Assembly: GCF_039545035.1 (NCBI RefSeq)
Contig: NZ_BAABRO010000001.1
Location: 248,001-312,000, forward strand
Direction of reading: 5' to 3'
Length of the DNA stretch: 64,000 nt
Source: Novipirellula caenicola
GTDB lineage: Bacteria; Planctomycetota; Planctomycetia; Pirellulales; Pirellulaceae
The notes under the pieces are model-generated. The model saw nothing but the letters and a program-made list of their open reading frames with translations, was not told where the DNA came from and searched no databases. Positions 26,316 to 35,155 of the stretch are shown one piece after another. The position numbers were made by a program, and so were the translations under genes. Each line of letters starts with the position of its first letter. Within the stretch, counting starts at the first letter, position 1.

Positions 26316-26402
26316 GATCCGGCCGCGATCCGGTCCGGCAGGCAGCGGAAAAGGCAGCCAAAGAAAAAGGCAGCCAGTGAAAACCTCGATGCCGCTTGCC
26401 CG

Positions 26403-27308
26403 CTACTCGATCACGGTGGCGACACAGCCGTCGCAGGTCGCCGTAGCACCGGGGTCAAAATGAGTGCGTCGTGCGAACCCAATCGCCAAACCTTGCTGAT
26501 CGTCAACCTTGGTCACACTGGTCAACCGGACAACGGTTTTGCCATCGGATTCAAGCGTGGTCCCAGCCGCGGGTAACGTCCCTTGGATCGACAACCGAAC
26601 TCGTTTCTTCTGGACTTGCCCCAATGCGTCCAGCCGTGCGACCGTTTCTTGGCCGAGATAGCAGCCCTTGGTAAACGAGATTGCGTACTCGTCGCGATTG
26701 ATCTCTTGCGGCAAATTGGATTCGTCGATGTCGATCCCATACCATGGGAATCCGGCGACCGTGCGGGCATGATGAAACGATGCTTCGTCGCCGAGCGGCG
26801 TGGTCAATCCTTCGCGAACACTAGCCATCGCCGCATCAAGATCTTCGCGAGCGATCAACACCATCCAACTCGCGTCGTTAAGCCAGCGAATGCGATAGGT
26901 GTCTCCGGCGACATCACCGATCGATCCCTGCCACCACGTCAACGGATCTTCATGTGGTGCCGAGGGCAAGCTGGAAAACAAAAATCCAACAAACTCGTCA
27001 TCACGGATCGTCACATTGGCATCTTCGCGAATGGTGTAGCGATCGGCGTGAGCGGCGAAGGTTTCGGATTGTCGTTTCTCGTCCAGCCCCGAGGCTCCGA
27101 TCAAACGAAACCCATTCTCGCGGCGAAAAATATGAAAGTGTCCGAGCGTCTTGCCCCGCACATCGGTCACGAAGCTTTCACAACCCTGCCCCACCTCGAG
27201 CGATTTAACATCGTTGGTCGTCAAATTGTGCAAGATCACCGCCGCGTCGGCTCCCTCGATATCAATGACCGAAAGCGACGAGAGAAGATGAATTTGAGAA
27301 GTCGTCAT
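26403..27308 (-). CDS. YgfZ/GcvT-domain folate-binding protein
   Basis: About 301 residues from MTTSQIHLLSSLSVIDIEG. The YgfZ signature is FTKGCYLGQETVARLDALG, the K-G-C-Y-x-G-Q-E motif that separates YgfZ from the glycine-cleavage T-protein. YgfZ uses tetrahydrofolate to help assembly or repair of some Fe-S proteins. The N-terminal GADAAVILHNLTTNDVKSL matches the family start. The frame extends upstream, but that part is not family-like. It follows the NagB-PIG-L gene on the same strand, at a distance of about 160 bases. Confidence 0.88.
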   Translation of the reverse strand: MTTSQIHLLSSLSVIDIEGADAAVILHNLTTNDVKSLEVGQGCESFVTDVRGKTLGHFHIFRRENGFRLIGASGLDEKRQSETFAAHADRYTIREDANVTIRDDEFVGFLFSSLPSAPHEDPLTWWQGSIGDVAGDTYRIRWLNDASWMVLIAREDLDAAMASVREGLTTPLGDEASFHHARTVAGFPWYGIDIDESNLPQEINRDEYAISFTKGCYLGQETVARLDALGQVQKKRVRLSIQGTLPAAGTTLESDGKTVVRLTSVTKVDDQQGLAIGFARRTHFDPGATATCDGCVATVIE

Positions 27309-27470
27309 GAGATCCAAGCATCGAAAAACGGAGTAATCCCGCCAGCAGAAAATTGGCGAACACGTTGGAGCACCATTTTCACCGATCGCGACCAAACGCG
27401 TAAGCCCCAACTGGCTCACCCCAAGAACTCGCATGTCCCCGAACGCGTCGTTACCGCGGTTTTTACGGCG

Positions 27471-29423
27471 TTACAGTTCGATCCCGGTCTTGCCGTCCCA
27501 GCGGACAAATCCTTCGATCGCGGCGTATTCGGCCAACCCCAACATGTCATAGCGGCGTGCCGTATCGGCGTTGCGTGCTTCGGCTCGCTGCCAAAATTCA
27601 CGCATATCCGACCCGGGAAACAACGCTCGGTCTTTTTGAGATTCGTGCTTGAAAATCGCAACCCGCTTCCGCTCGACCTCTTGAGGGCTGAGCGGCACGG
27701 CCATCTCAATATCCTCCGGCGCCCACTCTTGCCACGCACCGCGGTACAACCACACCGCACAATCCTCGTACCACGGATCGTCGCTACACAGTTGACAGGC
27801 CTGCAAAATCGCACTTAAACAAACGCGGTGAGTCCCATGAGGATCGGACAAATCACCTGCGGCATAAATCTGATGCGGCTGGATCTTTCGCAACAGATCG
27901 ACGGTGATGCGAATATCCTCGTCACTCAGCGGTGCTTTTTTGACGCGGCCGGTTTGATAGAACGGCAAATCAAGAAAGTGCAGGTTTTCGTCTTTCACGC
28001 CGCAGCAGCGAGCCCCTTCACGAGCCTCGCCGCGACGGATCAACCCCTTGATCCGCTGGACCTGTTCGCTGTCGACCTGACCGGACCGCTTCTTTCGCAG
28101 GAACTCGTCGACGTGGTCTTCGATTTGCTCGAGCCCTTCGGCGTGAATCTGAAACTCACGACAAAAATCGCCAGCGAACTCGGCAAAACGAATCGCGTCT
28201 TGGTCAAACACCGCGATGTTACCCGAGGTCTGATAGGCAATGTGGGTATCGTGCCCCTGGTCGACCAACCGAATCAGCGTTCCGCCCATCGAAATCACGT
28301 CGTCGTCGGGGTGGGGCGAGAAAACAATCACTCGCTTGGGGAAAATATCGTCGCGATGTCCCGGCCGATCGCCGACCTGTTTCGCGTGCGCCGGTTTCCC
28401 CCCAGGCCAACCGGTGATCGTGGACTGCAGATGCCGGAACACTCTTAGATTGATGTCGTAGGCGCTACCGTGATTGGCCAACAAGTCTTGAAAACCGGCT
28501 TCGTTGTAATCGGCTTCGGTCAACTTCAAAATAGCTTTGCTCAGCCGCGTCGCCAACGAGATGACCGCGCGTCGCGTGGTGGCGGCATCCCAATCGATCG
28601 GGCCGACCAACCACGGCGTGTCAAAACGGGTCAGCGTCGACGCAGCCGCCTCGTCCAAAAACACCTCGGCTCCCTCGTGCCCCTGCAAAAACGAAGCGGG
28701 CACCGCGGGGGTCGCTTCTTGTTCGACGGTTTGCTGGATGATGGCCGCCTTGCCTTCGCCGAACCCGAGCAAAAAGATCTTCTTCGACTCGAGAATCGTT
28801 CCCACGCCCATGGTCAATGCATGACGCGGAACGTTTTCAGCACCAAAGAAATTGCTGGCTGCATCGATCCGCGTCACCCGGTCCAGCGTGATCATGCGTG
28901 TGCGAGTGGTCCGCTCGCTGCCGGGTTCGTTGCAACCGATATGCCCGATCCGGCTGAGCCCTAAAATTTGCAGATCGATCCCGCCCGCCTCGGCAATCTT
29001 GGCCTCATACGCTGCACAGAAATCAGCGACCTGCGACTTTTCGATCGAGCCATCGGGAAAGTGAATGTTGGCGAGATCGATATCGACAAGGTCCGTTAGA
29101 TACTCATGCAAAAACCGAGCGTTGCTTTGCAGTTCATCCGGTTGCATCGGATAGTATTCGTCCAGACTGAACACAATGACGTTGGCAAACGAAAGGCCTT
29201 CGTCGCGGTGCAAACGGACAAGTTCCTCGTAGACGCGAGTTGGCGACGAACCGGTCGCCAATCCCAACACGCAGTTCTCTCCGGCAGCCGCGCGAGCGCG
29301 AATCAACGCGGCGATTTCTTTGGCCGCCGCGATACTTGCATCCGACGCCTTGGCAAACACTCGGCAAGGAATCTTTTCGCGTGACGTATTGTTTGCGGTC
29401 GTGTCCATGGATGTTTCCGTCAT
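27471..29423 (-). CDS. Fusion of a NagB-like GlcN-6-P deaminase and a PIG-L deacetylase
   Basis: 650 residues with two enzyme domains. Residues 15-270 are a NagB/RpiA-fold domain (CVLGLATGSSPTRVYEELV, VIVFSLDEYYPM, GHIGCNEPGSERTTRTR), as in glucosamine-6-phosphate deaminase. Residues 355-640 are a PIG-L/LmbE deacetylase: VIVFSPHPDDDVISMGGTLI holds the metal site and SDPHGTHRVCLSAI the second His. PIG-L enzymes remove N-acetyl groups from GlcNAc derivatives, so the fusion could do deacetylation and deamination in one chain. The NagB half lacks the usual GIGxDGH (here GLSRIGH), so its activity should not be taken for granted. A ROK kinase gene lies 30 bases upstream. Confidence 0.88.
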   Translation of the reverse strand: MTETSMDTTANNTSREKIPCRVFAKASDASIAAAKEIAALIRARAAAGENCVLGLATGSSPTRVYEELVRLHRDEGLSFANVIVFSLDEYYPMQPDELQSNARFLHEYLTDLVDIDLANIHFPDGSIEKSQVADFCAAYEAKIAEAGGIDLQILGLSRIGHIGCNEPGSERTTRTRMITLDRVTRIDAASNFFGAENVPRHALTMGVGTILESKKIFLLGFGEGKAAIIQQTVEQEATPAVPASFLQGHEGAEVFLDEAAASTLTRFDTPWLVGPIDWDAATTRRAVISLATRLSKAILKLTEADYNEAGFQDLLANHGSAYDINLRVFRHLQSTITGWPGGKPAHAKQVGDRPGHRDDIFPKRVIVFSPHPDDDVISMGGTLIRLVDQGHDTHIAYQTSGNIAVFDQDAIRFAEFAGDFCREFQIHAEGLEQIEDHVDEFLRKKRSGQVDSEQVQRIKGLIRRGEAREGARCCGVKDENLHFLDLPFYQTGRVKKAPLSDEDIRITVDLLRKIQPHQIYAAGDLSDPHGTHRVCLSAILQACQLCSDDPWYEDCAVWLYRGAWQEWAPEDIEMAVPLSPQEVERKRVAIFKHESQKDRALFPGSDMREFWQRAEARNADTARRYDMLGLAEYAAIEGFVRWDGKTGIEL

Positions 29424-29453
29424 GATTGAAATCCTTTTTTTTAATGCCGATAC

Positions 29454-30401
29454 CTACGACCGATCCCGCGCTACCATCGCGGCACCAATCATGCCCGCTT
29501 GGTTGCCGAGCGTGGCAAATTCGATCTTCATGTTTCCGCCGACTTGAACCAACGTGGTCTCTTTTACACTTTTTCGAACGTCCTCGAGAAAGCGTCGCCC
29601 GGTTTCTGTCCCCATTCCGCCAAAGGTCATCGCACCGCCCAGCAGCACCACTGCCGGATCAGCCACTTGGCCCAACATTCCGATTGCACGTCCGACATAC
29701 ACCGCCGTGTCGGAGATGACTTTTTGGCAAATCGTATCGCCTGACTCGGCACGCGTGGCAATCTGGCGTGGTGTCAGCGCTGCAGCATCTTCGCCACTCA
29801 ATTGAACCATCCGAGCGATCACGCCCGCCGCGCCTGCATAAGTTTCCAAGTGACCGCGACTTCCGCAAGTGCAGGGCAGGGCATCCTCGGAAAAGTCGAT
29901 CGCGATGTGCCCCAGTTCGCCGGCACAACCATGATCACCGCCATGCGGATTCCCCACCACGACCATCCCGCAGCCGACTCCTGTGCCCAGCGTGATCAAG
30001 GCAAGCGATTGAACCCCAAGAAAACGCGAAGCATGTTCGGCATAGGCGGCCGCGTTGGCATCGTTGACCACCATCGAGGGCAAACCGCTGATCTCCGCCA
30101 ATTGGTCTCGCAGCGGAACGCCAAGCCAACCCTCTAGATTGACGACTTCTCGCAGCACGTAGGCGCGTGAATCGAGCACCCCCGGAACAGCCAGCCCGAC
30201 ACCCACAATTGGACGCCCCGCAGCAAACTGCATCGCGTGGCGAAACACATTTTGGGGCGTTTTCAGCTCGCAAGTCGCCGTCCGATCGGTCGCGACAATC
30301 CGGCATGTCCCATCGACCAAGCCAAGTTTGACGTCCGTCCCGCCAACATCGATGCCAAGATACAAAGGTGCAGAATCGGTATCAGAAACAATCATGGGCA
30401 A
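29454..30401 (-). CDS. ROK-family sugar kinase (glucokinase-like)
   Basis: 315 residues. The ATP-binding start is YLGIDVGGTDVKLGLVD. The middle carries the ROK signature with the zinc site: GELGHIAIDFSE then CTCGSRGHLETYAG. LITLGTGVGCGMVV binds the sugar and phosphate. The family phosphorylates glucose or amino sugars; together with the downstream NagB-PIG-L fusion, an amino sugar such as GlcNAc or glucosamine is a reasonable guess. The second ATG (MIVSDTDSAP) is a possible start. Confidence 0.9.
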   Translation of the reverse strand: MPMIVSDTDSAPLYLGIDVGGTDVKLGLVDGTCRIVATDRTATCELKTPQNVFRHAMQFAAGRPIVGVGLAVPGVLDSRAYVLREVVNLEGWLGVPLRDQLAEISGLPSMVVNDANAAAYAEHASRFLGVQSLALITLGTGVGCGMVVVGNPHGGDHGCAGELGHIAIDFSEDALPCTCGSRGHLETYAGAAGVIARMVQLSGEDAAALTPRQIATRAESGDTICQKVISDTAVYVGRAIGMLGQVADPAVVLLGGAMTFGGMGTETGRRFLEDVRKSVKETTLVQVGGNMKIEFATLGNQAGMIGAAMVARDRS

Positions 30402-30674
30402 TGGGGAGCAGTGGAAGCGGCATGCAAGTCATCGGGCCAAGCTGATAGGCCAAAGCATTCGGCCAAAGCACTGGGCAGGAGCGTTGGGGCATCATCATAA
30501 TCGCAAATCGACTCGACGAGTCATGGGGGGACCAAGCATTCCGCAGATGAGCTCAAAAATCTGACGCAACGTTCCATTGCAACCGTCGAACCGATAGTCA
30601 CTGCGGCACGATACAGATTATCATGAACGCGAATTCAAAACTCCCCGATCTCTAGTCCCGCAAGAGCTGTCACC

Positions 30675-31490
30675 ATGTTTCATCCAATCCCGTTCCATCG
30701 CTCCCTGATCGCAGCGTTTGTGGCTGTTTGCTTGTTCTCGATCTCGCACGGCGAAGAGACAAAAACGACAAGTCCAGAACCAGGGAAATGGGTCTCGCTA
30801 TTTAATGGCAAAGACCTAGAGGGATGGACGCCCAAGATCCGCTACCACGAATTGGGCGAAAATTTTAACAACACCTTTCGTGTCGAAGATGGCTTGCTGA
30901 AGGTTCGCTACGACGGCTACGACAAATTCAACGAAACATTCGGCCATTTGTTCTACAAGGATTCGTTCTCGCACTATCGATTCCGTGTCGAGTACCGTTT
31001 CCTGGGTGAACAGTGCGACGGCGGCCCCGGTTGGGCGTTCCGCAACAGCGGCATCATGATCCATGGCGAGAAACCCGAGACAATGAGCCGTGATCAAGAC
31101 TTTCCGGTCTCGATCGAAGTCCAACTGCTCGGCGGCGACGGCAAAAACGCTCGCCCCAATGCCAACCTCTGTACCCCCGGGACCAATGTCGTGATGAACG
31201 GCAAATTGTTCACCCCTCACTGCACCAGCTCGTCGTCCGACACGTTCCATGGCGACGACTGGGTCACCGTTGAAATCGAGGTACGCGGCAACGAAGTCAT
31301 CAAACACATCATCGATGGCAAAACGGTGCTGCATTACAACAAGCCTCAACTCGACCCAAAGGACGCTCATGCCAAAGAGTTGGCCGAGAAACAGGGCGGC
31401 ATCCAATTGAGCGGCGGAACGATCTCGCTGCAATCCGAAAGTCACCCCTGTGACTTCCGCAAAGTCGAAATCATGGTGCTCGAAGAATAG
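30675..31490 (+). CDS. Secreted DUF1080 (3-keto-disaccharide hydrolase family) protein
   Basis: 271 residues with a Sec signal peptide (residues 1-27, ending SISHGEE). The domain begins WVSLFNGKDLEGWTPK, the typical opening of DUF1080, and continues with GHLFYKDSFSHYRFRVEYRF and NSGIMIHGE. The family has a concanavalin-like sandwich and is abundant in planctomycetes; some members hydrolyse 3-keto-glycosides. It probably acts outside the cytoplasmic membrane on polysaccharide-derived sugars. It stands alone between opposite-strand genes. Confidence 0.88.
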   Translation: MFHPIPFHRSLIAAFVAVCLFSISHGEETKTTSPEPGKWVSLFNGKDLEGWTPKIRYHELGENFNNTFRVEDGLLKVRYDGYDKFNETFGHLFYKDSFSHYRFRVEYRFLGEQCDGGPGWAFRNSGIMIHGEKPETMSRDQDFPVSIEVQLLGGDGKNARPNANLCTPGTNVVMNGKLFTPHCTSSSSDTFHGDDWVTVEIEVRGNEVIKHIIDGKTVLHYNKPQLDPKDAHAKELAEKQGGIQLSGGTISLQSESHPCDFRKVEIMVLEE

Positions 31491-31553
31491 GCTGTCACGC
31501 AGCCTTATAATGGGCAAGCGATTTAAGTCTTACCCCACGTGGAACCCGATTCG

Positions 31554-32426
31554 CTACGAGCAACACAGATCCAAGCCGTCGAGCAGTTTTTCGGCGGCGT
31601 CGCTCTTGTTGAGCACGTAGTAATGAATCCCGGGTACACCGTTTTTGATCAGATCGACGGTTTGCTCGCGAGCATGCTCGACGCCGATGCTGAACTGCGA
31701 TTCTTCGCAATCGGTCGCGTTCATGGCATCGGACAACCCGCTTGGGATTGCGGCTTTGCACATCGCGGCAATTCGCAATGCCTGTTTGAAATTGGTGACC
31801 GGCAAAATCCCCGGCACGATCGGCACGTCGATTCCGGCGGCAACACAATCGTCCCGGAAACGATAGAAGTCGGCGTTATCATAGAACAATTGCGTCACCA
31901 CAACGTCCGCGCCGGCGTCGACTTTGCGTTTTAGATTCTCGAGATCGGTCTTGGCGTCCTTGGCTTCTTGATGCACCTCGGGATACCCCGCCACCAAAAT
32001 GCCAAAGTCGCTAAAACGGCTTCGGATCAATTCGACTAATTCGTTGGCATATCGCAACCCGCCCTCGACTGCTTCAAATTGTTCAGTTCCCTTGGGTGGA
32101 TCGCCACGCAGCGCGACGATGTAATCGACCCCACGTGTTTTGGCTTCGTCCAAGTAGTCTTCCAATTGAGCCACGGTCGAACCGACACACGTCAAATGCG
32201 ACGCGACTGGCAATCCAGTGATCTGTTTGACCTTTTCTACTACATCCAGCGTCGTTCCTCGTGTCGAACCGCCGGCGCCGTAGGTGCAAGTGAAGAAACT
32301 TGGGTTAAATTCCTTTAAACGCGTGACATTCTTCATCAAAGTCTCGATTCCCGCCTCCGTTTTGGGTGGAAACAGCTCGAACGAGATCGCACAATCGGAT
32401 GAGTTGAAATGTGACGCTAAAGACAT
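31554..32426 (-). CDS. metF: Methylenetetrahydrofolate reductase MetF
   Basis: 290 residues, usual bacterial length. The enzyme reduces 5,10-methylene-THF to 5-methyl-THF with FAD, supplying methyl groups to methionine. Signatures: ISFELFPPKTEAGIETL at the start, FFTCTYGAGGSTR with the family's GAGG, VALRGDPPKG and VVTQLFYDNADFYRF. The gene is monocistronic as far as can be seen. Confidence 0.96.
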   Translation of the reverse strand: MSLASHFNSSDCAISFELFPPKTEAGIETLMKNVTRLKEFNPSFFTCTYGAGGSTRGTTLDVVEKVKQITGLPVASHLTCVGSTVAQLEDYLDEAKTRGVDYIVALRGDPPKGTEQFEAVEGGLRYANELVELIRSRFSDFGILVAGYPEVHQEAKDAKTDLENLKRKVDAGADVVVTQLFYDNADFYRFRDDCVAAGIDVPIVPGILPVTNFKQALRIAAMCKAAIPSGLSDAMNATDCEESQFSIGVEHAREQTVDLIKNGVPGIHYYVLNKSDAAEKLLDGLDLCCS

Positions 32427-32597
32427 TACTTCTTGGTTTACTGAGAGATTTTCAAGGCGGATGGGAGTTTCGCTGCTCCGGCGGGCGGTGCCAACCTAGG
32501 CATTGTAATCAGATGCTGCGCCGGTTGAATCCCCTTACCAATTGAGCAATTCCGATCCCCAGCCCCACCGCCCAATCCTTCGTTTTCCGCCGCATTA

Positions 32598-33428
32598 TCA
32601 CGACGCCGGGCGTGGTGCCCCGGGCCACTTCGCTGGATCGGCGACTCCTCGCACCACCACCCCTTTTTGATTCCAGCCCAAATAAGCATGAACGTCGGCG
32701 GGACAGTAGCGAAGCGTCAACCCACAGCGGCGACGGTTGCTGACGTTCGCCGATGACCCGTGCAGCAACAAGTCACTGTGAATCGAAATCTGCCCAGCAC
32801 GCAGCGGCGTCAATCGATGAGTGCCGTATTGCTCGGGATGCTCGACGGTTTGATCTAACACGTTACCAGCGTTTGCATCGCTATCCTTGAATTCAATCAG
32901 CCCATGTTTGTGTGACCCCGCAAACACTTCCATGCAGCCATTTTCCGCATTGGCATCGTCAATCGCTAACCACACCGTCACTGCTTTGGTGGGGGTTAGC
33001 GGCCAATAACTACAATCTTGATGCCAATCCACACGCTTGCCATCGCCCGGCATTTTGCAAAAGAAATGGGCCCCCCAACCAATCACGTTCTCGCCCAGCA
33101 GATCGGCAACCAGGTTGACGGTTCGTTCGTTGGTCAACAAATCCCAAACCGGTGCATGCTTTAGATGGGCGCTACTGATTGAGTAGCTATCTTTGCCCGC
33201 AGCAAACGTTTCGGCCAACAATTGATCAAAGTATTGGCGGACTGCAGCGATTGCATCGGAGTCGTAGACGTCCAGCGGACCAAGATAGCCGTCCGAATTC
33301 CAGTCATCGATCTGCTCGGGCGTCAACACTTGCGGCGAATCATTGCGAGTCGGAACAAAGCCAATCTCGCGATGCTCTGACGCGATTGATTCTCGATCGG
33401 GAATAATCTCAAAGTCGGTTTTCTTCAT
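32598..33428 (-). CDS. Phytanoyl-CoA dioxygenase (PhyH) family oxygenase
   Basis: About 276 residues from MKKTDFEIIPDRESIA, with AAAGG about 7 bases before this ATG; the longer frame upstream is not family-like. PhyH enzymes are Fe(II)/2-oxoglutarate-dependent hydroxylases. The facial-triad residues are visible as HxD in VDWHQDCSYWPL and the distal His in SDLLLHGSSANVSNRRR, where the Arg would bind 2-oxoglutarate. The substrate is unknown. PhyH proteins are numerous in planctomycetes. Confidence 0.9.
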   Translation of the reverse strand: MKKTDFEIIPDRESIASEHREIGFVPTRNDSPQVLTPEQIDDWNSDGYLGPLDVYDSDAIAAVRQYFDQLLAETFAAGKDSYSISSAHLKHAPVWDLLTNERTVNLVADLLGENVIGWGAHFFCKMPGDGKRVDWHQDCSYWPLTPTKAVTVWLAIDDANAENGCMEVFAGSHKHGLIEFKDSDANAGNVLDQTVEHPEQYGTHRLTPLRAGQISIHSDLLLHGSSANVSNRRRCGLTLRYCPADVHAYLGWNQKGVVVRGVADPAKWPGAPRPAS

Positions 33429-33910
33429 CACAGCCTTTCTCGACAACCGGTTTGCTCGGGCGCGACCACCCAATGCCATTGACGCCATCGACTCTGGCCC
33501 CAGTCGGGTGCTTCTCGTGGCGGCGACCCAATTGTCGGTGACGACGAACACGGCGGTCAACCCACTCGCCGCCCGCAACCCATTTGCCGCACACTGCCCA
33601 GATTCGCCACTCTGCGTTTTGCTATCTTTTATAACCGGTCGAATTTTCGTGAAACATTGCAAATACGACTTGGTCCTTTTTTACAAGTTTCGTTAAACTT
33701 CCAGGCCTACGCAGCCGAGGCACGCTGCCCACACCGTCACGGGTTGGACGCAAACGAAACGATTTTGGTGACGAAAGCGGCAGAGGGACCTTTCGCAATT
33801 CTTTTCAAATGACTTGAAAGAACGGCGGCTGCAACGTGTTTTGCAGGGACGCCTTGATCGCGGAACTCGCAAAACGGTCATGCCACGGAGTTATCCCAGG
33901 GAGGGAACCC
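33429..33910. other. Divergent intergenic region, no gene seen
   Basis: It separates the PhyH gene (minus) from the metallophosphoesterase gene (plus). No repeat family or credible small gene was recognised. GGGAGGGA at about 33898-33905 is the ribosome site of the downstream gene. Confidence 0.4.
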
Positions 33911-35155
33911 ATGCCGGGCGAGTCGTTCCGATTTATTCACGCTAGCGATTTTCACCTCGAATCACCTCTCGGAGACCTCGATACGATCCCGAGTCACCTC
34001 CGCGACGCGATGGCCGATGTGCCACGCAACGCGGCGAAGGCGATTTTCGAGGCAGCGTTAGCTGACAATATCGATTTTGTGGTGTTCTCGGGCGATCTGC
34101 TCAATCCCCAATCCGCTGGCCCGCACGGGATGGCGCTGCTGCTGGATTACTTCGAGAAGCTCAACGCCAAGAAAAAGCCGGTGTTTTGGGTCGCAGGCAA
34201 CGTCGACGATCCACAAAAGTGGCCCGAAGCGGCACCACTGCCTCCCAACGTCACGCTGTTTCCCAAGAACAAAGCGGTCGCGGTTCCGGTCGAGCGTGCC
34301 GGACGCACGATCTGTGTTGTCGTGGGCCGCAGCAGCGAAGGACGCTCGTCACTGCATGTGCCTAGCTTCCGCATCGACCCCACCGACGAATACACGGTCG
34401 CGGTTGGCTATGGCGCATCGGACGCCGACGCACTCAAAGAAGGCCGCTTCGACTACTGGGCACTTGGCGGCAAACACAATCGTCAAGAAATCGAAGGCGG
34501 GGCAGAGGGGGCTGCGGTTTACTGCGGGTCTCCCCAAGGCCGGTCACTGGAGGAATCGGGAGCTCACGGCTATTCGATTGTGGACGTCGATGCGGACCAA
34601 ACGACTCGAGTGCATGAGATTCAGTGCGATGCATTCCGCTACTGCAAAGTTGAAATCGATGCATCCGAGATCGCCGCGGTCGGCAGCATTCGCAATCTGT
34701 TGGGTGAACGCATCGTCCGGCTGCAACATGAAAACGGCGGTCGCCATCTATTGATCGGCTGGGACATTTCGGTCAGCAGCGGAGACAACCTGCATGCGAT
34801 CGGGGACGCCGAGGAATTGCTGCAGTGGCTACGCCGCGAATTCGGTTCAGGTACGCCTGCGGCTTGGACCGCATCGCTGGTCGTACGTCCGCCACGACAC
34901 TATCCCAAATCGTGGAACGACGAAGACACCATCCTCGGCGACTTCCTGCGTGCTGCCGAGAAGCATCGCAAAAACGACGGACGCGAACTGAACTTGCTGC
35001 CGTTCACCGAAGAGCACGAAGGGATCCAAAGCACAACCGCAACGCTGTTGGCGGACGTCCCCAGTTCGGCACGCGAGCACATTCTTGACCAAGCGACGCT
35101 ACTGGGTGTCGAACTCCTGCGTGGCGGCAAGCCAAATTTGGTGCAAAAATCATGA
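33911..35155 (+). CDS. YhaO/SbcD-like metallophosphoesterase with altered GNHD motif
   Basis: About 414 residues from MPGESFRFIHASDFHLESP, chosen for the GGGAGGGA ribosome site five bases upstream. The DxH motif is in IHASDFHLE and the GD motif in VVFSGDLLNP, as in SbcD/Mre11-type nucleases. The third motif reads VAGNVDDPQKW instead of GNHD, so the usual His is Val. The later GxHxR-like motif is LGGKHNRQE. Its stop overlaps the start of the downstream SMC-like gene (ATGA), so the two probably form a complex like YhaO-YhaN or SbcD-SbcC. The missing His makes nuclease activity uncertain. Confidence 0.85.
   Translation: MPGESFRFIHASDFHLESPLGDLDTIPSHLRDAMADVPRNAAKAIFEAALADNIDFVVFSGDLLNPQSAGPHGMALLLDYFEKLNAKKKPVFWVAGNVDDPQKWPEAAPLPPNVTLFPKNKAVAVPVERAGRTICVVVGRSSEGRSSLHVPSFRIDPTDEYTVAVGYGASDADALKEGRFDYWALGGKHNRQEIEGGAEGAAVYCGSPQGRSLEESGAHGYSIVDVDADQTTRVHEIQCDAFRYCKVEIDASEIAAVGSIRNLLGERIVRLQHENGGRHLLIGWDISVSSGDNLHAIGDAEELLQWLRREFGSGTPAAWTASLVVRPPRHYPKSWNDEDTILGDFLRAAEKHRKNDGRELNLLPFTEEHEGIQSTTATLLADVPSSAREHILDQATLLGVELLRGGKPNLVQKS

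Noticed and set aside
26583-27818. 411-residue open frame on the plus strand
   Set aside because: Antisense to the YgfZ and NagB-PIG-L genes, which have clear motifs; the plus-strand product has none.
32490-32580. tRNA-like string on the minus strand (TTGCTCAATTGGTAAG, later GCATCTGATTACAATGC)
   Set aside because: It resembles a D-arm and anticodon arm, but no T-arm (GGTTCGA), no acceptor stem and a wrong D-arm length were found; at best a remnant.
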